Positions 27,301 to 39,300 of a stretch of DNA of 64,000 bases are shown here, one piece after another. Numbering within the stretch: position 1 is the first letter of the stretch; each line of letters begins with the position of its first letter. The notes beneath the pieces are model-generated. The model was given only the letters and a program-made list of their open reading frames with translations. It was not told where the DNA came from and searched no databases. Position numbers and translations under genes: made by a program. The DNA lies in the NCBI GenBank assembly GCA_024362935.1, contig JANCRA010000025.1, positions 13,108,936 through 13,172,935 of the forward strand. The letters run 5' to 3'. The stretch is from Setophaga petechia (Eukaryota; Chordata; Aves; Passeriformes; Parulidae).

Positions 27301-30300
27301 GCTAAATGAGTTTTGAATGTTAGTGCTTGTTTTTAATGAGTGCCAGCAAGCAGTCACCCATGACCAGTTGTGTAAAGCTGTTTTCAAGTGCTGTATTAAA
27401 TGGACTGTATCTTTTAGAAGAAAGTGACCTACAAAAGGAAAACACTAAACTCCAGGAACCTCCAAGTACTTGACATTTTGACCAATGGGCCTAAAGGGGT
27501 TTTGGCACTGTGCTAATGAAAGACTTTTTTTGGTCCAGTGACAGCAAGGGCAGCTTTGCACACCCTGCTTGGAGGTTTCCTTCTGGAAATTGATGTGGCT
27601 GTGTTTGCAAGCTTCTCAGGGAGAATGTGAATTCTAAAGGACAAATATGTTACTTTAAAATAACTTGGTATGTGCAGAAGTTAGAGAAAGTCAGGGAAAA
27701 TTTTATTATGCTGTTTATTTCCAGTTTGTTTCTCCTAACTCAAAGAATAGAAGTTGATGAAATTCTGAAAAATGTGCAACAGGCTTTTAGGGGAAATGGC
27801 ATGGCAGCCTGCACTTATTGCAGCTTCCCCCTTACAAAAGGCTGGTTGATAAAAGGTCACTTGACAGAATGGGCACAGAGGAGTTGCTGCTGAAAAAAAA
27901 GCAATCTGGCCAGCTGAAAGGGATGTTACAGAGCTGCCATTAGAAAAATAACATTTTTATATTATAGCCTTGAACGTGTCTTGGCCATTATGCTGAAAGC
28001 TCTCGAGTTACTGAATCTGGCACGCTGCCCCAAGGAACATAAAATGATTTGAATGTCATGTTAAGCACTATTAATAATTCATCTGATGAGATCAAGATAA
28101 ACAAGAGCAAAAACTCAGAGTCATGTCTAGACTTTGTGACTTCAGTTTAATGTGGGGGATAACAGTGGTATTGTAAATGCAGCAACATATGTTTTGTAAC
28201 TTGAGTTTTAAGAAGAAAATAATGTATAAGTACTGTGTCATATAATATGCCATGACTCAGTGTTAATCAAGACATTTGGTTTTTCTGAGCTATCTTGCCT
28301 GTGTCCCTACCAAGGCACAGAATTTTGCCAGGGCATTGATCAAGAAGACAGTGGGGGAGTGTCTGTCAACAGCTGATGGAAGCAAGAATATTAGAACAAG
28401 ATTCAGACTGCATCATGCTTTGAAAATTCCTGTGGTGGTAGGTTTAGGGCACTGGTGACATCCTGCTGGTGAGTTGGCATCACAGACAGCTGAACTTTGA
28501 GACATGGGAATTCATTAACTCCAGAGCTTAATACTACATAGGTATGTGCATGGTCAGTTAGGCTCCTGGGTAACTGAGTAATGACTGTCTGAAAAGAAAC
28601 TCTAATGCACAGAACTTGTGCCCTCTCTGGGGCTTAGGAGACTTTCATTGCATTGCTAGTTGTAGTGGTTTTGGCTGGGATAGTTCATTTTCTTCCTTCT
28701 AGCTGGTACAATTGTGTGGTTTGGATCAAGGGTGAGAGTGACACTGAGAACACCCTGATGTTTCAGCTGTTGCTGATAGTGCTCACCCTAAATCAAGGAC
28801 ATTTGAGTGTCCCAGGCTGTGCCAGTGAGGAGAGGCACAGGAGGCTGGGAGGGAGCAGCTGCCCTGGGATATTCCAGACCATGGAATGGAGCCCAGTGCA
28901 TGAGCTGGGGGAGCTGCTGGGAGACAGGGTGGGCACTGGTCACATGGGGGGAGGGAGAAGGTGACCACTTTAGAGTAAAAGGTGGCTCCATTCACATTTC
29001 AGTTATCTGTTAGTTTGCACACTCAAATGGCAACATTGACAACACTTTCTGAAGTGATGAACCAGAACTTGTCACCTGTGCAAGGAGCAGTCATGTGCAA
29101 ACTTTCTAGAAATCTTTAAACTAAAAACCTCAAGCAAATACACTTTGCTTGAAGTCCATTGAACATGACTTAGTCAAAAGTGGGAAAAATGTTTCTGGAA
29201 TCTTTTTCTGCAATTATGACTTGACTTCTGACAGGCCTTTCCCTAGTAAGGACATTATTAACCAGTGTGTCTGTTAGCAAATTTGAGAGTGATAGTACAG
29301 AAACTGTTAGTCTGTGTGAGGAGGATAAGCTGTTGTAGTAGACAAGAGAAGTATGTTGCATTTACTAGAGCAGGTTTTACTGCACTTTTCTCTGTAACAG
29401 GACCTTTGGCTCTGTGATCTGACATTTTTGGACTGCATTCAGACGAGAAATTCTTGTACTAAATGTAAACTTTTTTTTACCTTTTGTGCTATTGCTGTAA
29501 AAGTGAAATTTTGCTGTTAAACTGACTTAATGATCAGCACTGTGCAATTGAGCTCTTGGGTTTCTTGCTCTTTGTTTGCTCTGGTTCTCTGAGCCTTGGG
29601 TTTGGTTATTAAACCTTTTTGATCCCTACCAAAATATGCTCTGGAATTCTTGTTTAGGTGATGATCTGTCCCTGGAAGTGCATTGCCTTGTTCTCCATAC
29701 AAATTAATATAATTAAGTCTGATTTCTACCTTTTCATTTCCATTCTTGCCTGTCACTGTTATCACAAAAGAAGCTGTAACACTTAACAAGCTAAAGTGAT
29801 TATTGATAAACCAGTAAAGCTGGTTCCTCTGGATATTTTCACTTGTTCTTCAGATTTATTTTATTCTCTGGTACTGTTACTCAACTCAGATTGTGTTTAT
29901 ACATCTGTTGGATAGTTTCCATCTTATTGATACCTGTACTGCTTTTTAGTAGCTTTGACACTTTGTGAATTTGCAAAGGGAGTAGGATTAAAATTGGAAT
30001 GACTGCTTGGCATTTCCATAGAGATAAGTGTCCAGACCTTTTAGAGTGTACATATCCAGAAGCCATGATTTTTGATTATTGTGAAAGTCTGATTGTAAAC
30101 ATTGCTGCATGTGTTCAGCAGAAGAGTGACAGCTGTTGATTGTAACAAGTTTGCTTGCCACAAACCAGGGGATTTATTTAAAGATACTCTAAAATGCTCT
30201 GAAGACTTCACAGAATTGTTTAGTCAAATCTGAGATGCTTTAAAAGAGGCTGAGTAAATTAGATGATGTAAAAGAACATCTGAAACATCAGCTGAGTGAA

Positions 30301-33300
30301 AATCCCTTTGGCCTATGGCCTAGAAACTACAAAGGCAAAAGTTATTCTTGAAGCACTTAATTCAGGATATACCATAGCCCATTAAAAATGGGATTTTCAG
30401 AGCTTTCTTCTGGGCTCTCATTTCTTGCACAGTTTTAGGCAAGTGATATTATTTACCCAATATGTTTCTCATTTCAAAATGTGATTCTGTGGGCAGGACT
30501 TAGAAATAGTTGAAAATGTGTCCTGAAAGAATGTGCTTGCTTATGTTGTTATGGTCTAGAGTTACTCATGAATTTCTGATACAGTCAGCTGAAGAGGAGA
30601 AAATAATGAGTCCTGAGATATGAAGGAAGTTGTCTCAGTGGAAATATTACAATATGCCTTCTGAGCAGGAGAGTGGGATTCTTTCCTTCCAGTCATTGAC
30701 TTAAGAACTGAAGGTCAGTAGACTCCTGCAGATATCCAAGTGAAAACTGGTTTTGGTGTTGCCCTCCAGTGCAGATTTCTGGCTTTAAACAAGCACAGTT
30801 TGCTGTTCTTCCCAATGAGACCCTGCAGGAGGGAGCCAGGGGAGGATGGGTGTTCCAGGCCTCCTTTTGCCTCCTTAGCAAGAAAAGCACTAAGAAGCTG
30901 AGCTTTAGGTTTTTTCCCCTTGAATGCTAATTTTGAAGTTTAATGGCAGGAAGGAGATAGTAAAATCAATTCCATTTTTTGGCAGTAATCTGGACTGTGT
31001 ATATGGTATGAATTCCTTTTATCACCAAAAGAAGCTCAGTAATGATTTGTTTGTAGGCACATGGCCAAAATGCAAAGATTTTGGACTAGCTCAGAAATAG
31101 CTGTGCTCTTCAAGCTTTACAGTCTGTTCAAATTTAAGCCTTCCCCATCATTCTAGAAATGGGAGTGTGTGCAGAGGGGGAAATGAGCATCTTTTGGCTT
31201 TGAGTCACTGGGCAGACTGCAATGAATACAGGCTTTGATTCTGTAAGGGACCTTTCTTCCTTCAGTCTACCCAGTTGTGTAAATGGAGGGTTGCTCACTG
31301 GTCCCCCCATTTGAGCTGGTTATTGTGTGCTGCTGGGGAGGGAGTTCTGGAGTAGCTGAAAGGCACAGCAGTGCTCTTCTTTCACATGCACTGGGGCTGA
31401 AATGCAGCCTTGCTTTTCCAGAAGGCTCTTGGAAACCAAAGGTTTCTTTGGTTTCTAAACTGTGCAGAATATCATGAGCATTTCCTCCAGAGCTTCATGG
31501 CAGGGCACTTAGTCTGGTTCATCTTTACAGCTGCCTTCTAACCCAACCCATTCTATGTTCCTGTGACCTTGAGTTAATTATTTATGATATTGAAAACCCA
31601 GAATCCTAGAGAGCTCCATTAGTAGACGCAGCCAGTGAAATTGACAGTGTGGGGCAGCAATGTCAGTGAATGTTGTTGAGTCAGAATGAAACCAAATTTG
31701 CTTTTTATTCCTGTGCCTAGCAGGAATTGTGCCTATTTTAGAAGGATATTAAAGCTATTTGCATCTTTCTGTTGCCTGGTGCCTTTCTGAATAGGACTAA
31801 TGGGCTAACCTAGGCAGAGTGAGTGTATTTAGTACTGGCTTTTTCTGCTGGAGAATCTGCTTAGAGCTGGTCAACATATCAATCATTACTATAAAATACA
31901 AGATATTGTTCACAGGAATTGTTCCCTGGAATGATAAATGAGGGTGAGTAGATGGTACAAGGTACATGGGTTATTTGTTTAGGCAATCAAGTTTTCCTAG
32001 TGTGGACTCATGTGAGGTCATACATAAAACCTGAAGGATGTGTAGTGTGTTTTACACACCAGAAATTGCATTCTGGGTAAGCAAAATTGGGTCAAGAATT
32101 GGGATGGGGCCTCTTTGAAAGATGAAGCTTCAGTGACTACTGCAAGGCTTGGGTACAAAGGTGTGAACATGTCATTTCTCTGTCAAAACCCCCCAAAAGT
32201 ATTGAAGGCTCTGGATTGCTCACTGTAGGCTGGAAGAAGTCTCCTTTTATTTATGCAAAATAAGGATTTTAAGCAGCTTATTGAGTTAACTTGACAGAAA
32301 TAGTTAATAAGGCTTGACACTGAGGAGAGAGCTGTAATGTGGGACAGATGCACAGCCAGCTCCCATCCCTGGCATTAATCTGAACATTACTGATCATCAT
32401 TTGTAAATAAAGTGAGTGAGGTTATGTACTACATTCTCAGTCACTTGGGATGGTATTATTGATGCATCACCTTGATTTTAAAGTTGTTCACCATGGTGTG
32501 GGAGCAGGAGAGGGAAAAGTGTTCTGGGAAATCTGGAGGAGGCCAGGCTCCCTCTGTGCTGGCTGTGGAGCTCTCTTGGCCTGGCCATGGCCTGTGTGGC
32601 AGCTTTCTGCATTGAGTCTTGAGGGTGCAAAAAGCTCCTCCTCTCCTTCCTAGCTTCCTCCAGTTTGTTTACATTGGAAGTTGAAATGTTGAATAGAGTC
32701 TTTGATGGGCCATGAGCATTGTAGGAAGCAAACAGGAATGCAGAACTTCCATGGCTCCCTGCTTTTCTCCTCCACGGGAAGCTGGAGAGGATCAAAATAT
32801 GCAGATGATGTGATAAGTCATGGTAGAGCAGAAAAGTACCACACTGTTCCTGTAAAGTTATTAATGATGTGCACCAGCCTGATATCCCAGCTCAGCAGAT
32901 TATTTTAGTTTTCCTTTCATAATTCTCTTGGTACACCCTGAGGATATGGCTGTTTCTCTTTATTTGAACTTGGCTTAAAACTCTGATCCCTGTTACAGCT
33001 TTTCTTTGATAACTTGCCTTTGTCTAACTGGCAGAAGTTTCATAGTAGTTTCTGAAATACCTTGAAAAATCAAATGAATGAGTAAATTCCAGTACTGGAT
33101 TACAAGCTGAACAGAAGTGTCAGTTAAACAGAATAGATTTTCAGATTTGGAGTGCAAATTGAGGTGAAACATTTCTAACAAGGTAAATGGATTCCTCTCC
33201 TTGACTTACCTTTTATTACCCAGAAATGCCAGATCCATTACAGAGGCATTAACACTGGCACAGTGACATTGAAACATAAAACAGGGAGTAATCCTTCCCT

Positions 33301-36300
33301 AGAGGTGGGAAGGCTGCAAGCCTCAGACTCCATATCTGGGATTTAATGAAGCATGACTTAGAGGAGCACTGCTGGCTTCCAAACCTGCTGGAAACATATG
33401 CAGAATGGATTAGACATGTGAGTTTTCTCAGATACATAAGAATGTAATCATTTTTTTGCTTGTTCTTCTGAATTCCTTTCTCAGTGCTGTACAAGGAGAG
33501 ACTTCTTTATTTGCCAAGAGCTCAAATCATAGCTCTGTGTGGAAAACAGCATCACCTTCTTCTGTTCATCTTGCTACAAAGTGTTTTCTCTGGTTTTTTT
33601 TCCCTCCAGTGTTCTGATGATAATAAACACAATGATGAGCCACCTCAAGAAGATGAAGGGTTTATGGGAATGTCACCTCTTCTACAAGCCCACCATGCTA
33701 TGGAGAGAATGGAAGAATTCGTGTGTAAGGTAAGGGCACATGGAAACTGCTGAAGTAATTTCCTTTTCTGGGAAGCTCATCTCATGTTCTGAGTGCCATA
33801 CTGTGCTTCCTCAGCATCTGTCTGTCATACAGGATTAAACTGTAGAGCTTGGAACAAGAGGGATTTACAACTGACACTCCAAAGCTGATCATGCAACTCA
33901 GGTGTGTCCCTTGAGAAACACCTGTGAGTGCAAAGCAGAACAAAAGCCTTCTGCTTTGGGGCACTTTGACTTACAAGGTCATTTCACCTGATTTCTTCAG
34001 ATTTGCAAATATTTTGCTTTCCCAGCACCACTTGCATCTATTCTAGAATAAGCTTTGTCTCTGACTTGAAAACAAAGCTGTATTGAAACCATACATAAGT
34101 AAATCCATTGTAGATTTTGTAATTGTTGACCTTGGCTCAATTTTTGCTACTTTTTAGAGCCACTGGGCTGTGTCAGTCTCTGGCCCTCCTTTCTCACTGA
34201 AGGGAATGCTGCCCCTTTATACACTGGTTCCTGCTGGTTTTATGAGCTATTTTTGATATTTTTACAGAGGGACCCTGGTGACTTGATGGTCTTTTGTGTA
34301 TGGATCGTTTTGGTTTTTTGCTTTTGTTGATATTTTTTTTTTACTATGCATCTTTTCTGCTTTAAAAATATTTTGTAGGGTGGATTGTGTAAAATGAATT
34401 CCCTCCTTCTGTTTCTACCTCAATTCACATTTTTTTGTTCATGAACTAAACCAGTTATTTCCTTGTTGAATGTATTCAAGAACCCAGTCTTTAACTGGGC
34501 TGGTTCTTCTCAATGGCTTTGTTTTGCTTCCACGCGTGAGTGTGGAGAATTGATTTAAAAACTCTGAGCTCTTGTTGTTGAAACTGAAATAAGAATGTAG
34601 CTTTTTAAACTCAGTGTTTCAGGAACCTGCAGCCCTGCTCCTGTAACTCTAGCCAGCCATCAAGCCCACAGCAGCCTGCAGAAACCCCGGTACATAAAGC
34701 AGCTCCTGCTCCCCTGTCCCTGGCCGTGCTGCCACACTGAAGCCTCCATGTGTCTTGTGTTACTGCAGCAGTGCTGGAACATCTGTGCACACTTATTTCC
34801 TGTGGAGCCAGCTGCAAGAATAGCTCTGTGCACAAACCCCCCCTCTCCCTTTAAAGAAGAAATCCCACTGAATTGAGAGTCATGAGTCTGTTGCCTAAAC
34901 TGCTCTGTCACTGTTTGTGAGCCAGGGAGCATTTCTTTCCCAGTCTGAATAAGGGGGTTGGACTCTTCTTGTTGGCCTCACCATTTCACATTTTCTGGCC
35001 CCTATTAGTGCTAATGGGTAGCTTCTTCTACCAACCTTCCCCAAATGCTAGCAGATACACAGGCAGGTTGGCTTGTGGTGGAGGAACAGGTTTATTTATT
35101 TATTGGAGAGAACTGGGTGTAAGGCTTCTTCAGTTAAATGGAGAAGATGGCCTGTAAAAGAACAGAACGTGGAAGTGAATTAAATGTTTTCTCTTCACCA
35201 GCAGTAAAAACACCCAATAGCCTTCCTGTCCAGTGGAATGCTGAAGTAATTTCTTTCTCTGCTGGTGCAGTTCATAATGGTGCAGTTTTGAACTGGAAAC
35301 AGTGACTTTAGCATGATATTTCAAGTGTAAAACCTTTTCCCCAGAGATGTTCCATCAACTCTCCTCTTTTTACTGTACAGGTTAACTCCAGCACTTGTAC
35401 TAATATGGGTTTTCTGACTGTTTCCATGCACTGAAGGAGCTCCAGTGCCTGCATTTCACTGAACTCTTGTATCCCCCAGGTGTGGGAGGGCAGATGGAGA
35501 GTGATTCCCCACGATGTTCTGCCTGACTGGCTGAAGGACAATGACTACCTGCTGCATGGCCACAGACCACCCATGCCTTCCTTCCGGGCCTGCTTCAAGA
35601 GCATCTTCAGAATACACACAGAGACTGGCAACATCTGGACTCATCTCCTAGGTACTAATCTTACATCTCATCCAATGGTTTCACTGCTCTCAAAGAAATG
35701 ATAGCAAGATAGAAAGGTCTGTCAGCATTATCATTCCACTAGTAACCTGTTAAATTAGCAGCTTGGTATCCCTCTCCTAATTTTATCCCATCAGAATTGG
35801 ATTGGACTTGCTTAATTATGGCATACTATACAAACAAATGCATTAAACATTTCCTAATCAATAAATTACTGTTAGATCCTTCTTTTCCCAAGTGTGTAGG
35901 TGTTAATTGGGATTGCCACAAGAACATGCTTAAGCTGCAGCATCTCTGAGTTGTGAGAGCCTTGAAGGGAGGAGGTGATGCTTGTAGAAAGAAAAGCTTT
36001 CAGTGTGCATGAACCTGACCCTCTCTGCCTTGCTGCTTTCCAGGATGTGTGTTCTTCCTTTGTCTGGGAATCTTCTACATGTTCCGGCCAAACATGTCCT
36101 TCGTAGCACCTGTGCAGGAGAAGGTGGTGGTTGGCTTGTTCTTCCTGGGAGCCATTCTCTGCCTCTCCTTCTCATGGCTCTTCCACACAGTTTATTGCCA
36201 CTCAGAAGGTGTTTCCCGGCTCTTCTCCAAGTAAGTGCCTCGAGAACAGGGCAGGCCAAATAGGAAACAGGTGGGAAAACAGGGCTGGGATTTGTGCCTG

Positions 36301-39300
36301 GAGCCCCAGTGTGGGAGTTGTTCATTTCATGACTGCATGTACTTTGGAACAGAGTTGAGCAGAGATTTAATGCAGCTTCTTCTAATTATAGTTTGTTTCA
36401 ACATGAGTTTTTGTGCTGTCATTTGAGTCTTAAAACTCCATCATTTTCTGCTGTTTGGCAGGCATGTGCTTGCATCTTGCTGCTGTAAGTAATATGCCTT
36501 GAGCTTGGTTGCAGAACTTTGAATTTTTAGTGCAACCGTTACTTCTTGTCATTTCAGCTGTTCTGACTTTGAACCTGAAACTTATGTAAGACAGTTCCAC
36601 AGTGTGTATCAAGATGTCTTGGTCTTTTGGTTTTACTGCATGTTCTTTTTTTGGCTGGCTGCTGAACATCTGATATTTCCTGAAACTGCTCAACCAGGAT
36701 TCTGTAATCTGCAAGACCACCTCTAAAGTAGCCCAGCAGTTAAAGTCCCCTACTGAAAAATTAACTCCCTCAGCTTTTGCAGGGGTATTTTGTCAGAGTG
36801 TGGTAAAAAGCAGTGGCTATGGATTTCCTTTTTTACATGGGTGCACAAAAACCCAGCGTGGTTGAAAAATTGCAGCATTATTCCACTGTGGTCACTGAAG
36901 CTGATGCCCACTTAACTCTTACTTGTCAGATACTGAAGTGTTTGCCTTGGCTGTGTTCTCAGAACACACTGTGTGCCCTGTCTTCAGAAGGCTGTTGCAG
37001 TGCTTTTTTCCTCATCTGAAACTAAAATGTGTCACAAAGCTTTGGTCTAAAGGCTGCTGAAGGCATTGCTGATGTCTGTCTCAAAAATGGCCTTCCTGGC
37101 TGTCTGCAGGTAATCCATTACTGTAGGTGGAAGAGTTGCTGTCAGGACCTTACCTGCAGCAGTGAGAATAATTTAGTTGCAGTGAGAAGTAGACAGTTGT
37201 TCTACTAAAGAAGAGTGTGTAGGTGTGGGGATTTCCAAAGATTCACACTTCTTATGACACTGATTTTTGTTTTCTTCTAGGCTGGATTATTCTGGCATTG
37301 CACTCCTCATAATGGGCAGCTTTGTACCATGGCTGTACTACTCCTTCTATTGCAACCCTCAGCCTTGCTTCATCTACTTGATTGTGATTTGTGTCCTGGG
37401 CATTGCAGCCATAATTGTCTCACAATGGGACATGTTTGCCACCCCTGAATACCGGGGTGTAAGGGCAGGTAAGACCTGAAATTAACTGCTTTGCTTCTTG
37501 ACTGCCTTTCCTGCTTGCCACCTGGAAAAGCCACCTTGGGAAGACTTAAGGGAGTTTAATTTTATAGACTTAATATTCTTGAATTGGGAGGTGGTGGGCT
37601 TTCTTCCAGCATTTATTGTACCCAGCTGGATGCACAGATAAGGGCTGGTGCAAGTCCTGGAAGTGCATTCCTGAAATGGACAGTAACACGTGCAGTAGGA
37701 AAGGTGCTGCAGAGGATTTCTAGCTGCATCTAGCAAGTTTGTTCTCAAAAAATGACTGACTGCTTGGGGTGTGTATGTGTACTTGTTGTGCTTGTGCTTT
37801 TTATTTAACACTAGACTCAGGCACTAGCAAATCATTGAATTAATGTGAATGATTTGCCTGGATAAAACACAGTTAAGATAAAGACTGTTTTTCTCTTTAT
37901 ATCATCAAAAGAACAAAATCAGATTTGGGTTCACGTTTTGAGGTAGGAAGAAAGAGTGCTTTAGGGGGCAGCTGTGGAATGTGCACACAGCTGGGTTGAA
38001 TAGTAATATTTCTTGTTTCTTAACCTGCACATGCTGTCTGCAGTAAATCTAGATTTCCTGGACAGGTTTGGGTACCTTCAGAACATTCAGCTTTCCAAAC
38101 TTAAAATCTCTGTACAGGACATGAATATTCCCCCCATGCCCACTGTTTTTACAAGTTTTCTGTCCTTGCTGCTGAAATCTAAACAAATAATCAGTGTTCT
38201 CTTGTATGGCAGATCAGATGAGCACAGATGCTGCTTTTCTGTTTGGCAGGAGTACTTGTGCAGCATATGATAAACAGTCTCTTTGTTGTGTCTCCTTGTC
38301 TTGCTCTTGAGCGTTGTGGTGAAGCGAGGCTCGGTCTGTGTGGTCTCAGTTCCCTCTACAGGCCGAGAGCAGGAACTGGCCTCGCCTACATTGGAGCAGG
38401 CAGGAACAATCAGTAAATTAAATATTCCAGCTATCTGCTGGGACATGTAACTGAGTAGCTTCTGGTATATGAAAGAAGTTGTGCATTCTTTAGCTTCCTT
38501 TCCAATAAATCTCTTCTGGGGACCTGCAGCTTCAAGAGCTGTCACCCCTCTGCTGCTTTGGCAAATGCTGTGTTTTCCTCCCGTAGCTTTTGTGTTTTCA
38601 TTGTCTCCCTTTGCCTTCAAACCTGACTCTCCCGCATTTTCTTTGCCTCCCAGGAGTATTTCTAGGTCTGGGTCTTAGTGGGGTAATTCCCACTCTGCAC
38701 TTTGTCATCTCTGAGGGGCTCCTGAAAGCAGCCACCATGGGGCAGATAGGCTGGCTGGCACTCATGGCATGCCTGTACATCACTGGTGCTGCGCTCTATG
38801 CCGCCCGCATCCCGGAGAGATTCTTCCCTGGCAAGTGTGACATCTGGGTGAGTCTGCTGAGGCACTGGTGAGGAGACCAAGCTGAAAGCTGGTCCCCCTG
38901 AGCCTGGAGGATGTTGTGTCAATGTTTTCTTACTGCACCAGAAGCAATAGGTCTTCAGGGAGGGGCTAAATGACTCTGGGCTCTCTGAGCCTGGCTTAGC
39001 TGGTGCCTCTCTTCCCAAGCTGGCACAACCTGGCTGGTCTGAGGTGGCTGCTGGTGTGCAGATTCCCCTCAGTACATTCCTGGATTGCTTTAACAGATGG
39101 GCAAGGAACTGCAAACATTTGTGTGTGTGTGTGTGTGTTTGTGTTGAGGATCCTGCAAAGGCACATCTTGACCTTGCTTCTGTGCAGAGCAGTACGTGGT
39201 CATTTCATTGATGTTCAGTGTGTTCTCTGGGATCTTCCCCATGTCTGGCTCCTCATCTTGTACAGCCAGTGAAAATGCTGGACAGAGATGGTAGGGTTTG

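Noticed and set aside
38087..38620. 177-codon minus-strand frame inside an ADIPOR2 intron
   Set aside because: It is antisense in an intron, with no domain or upstream signals.
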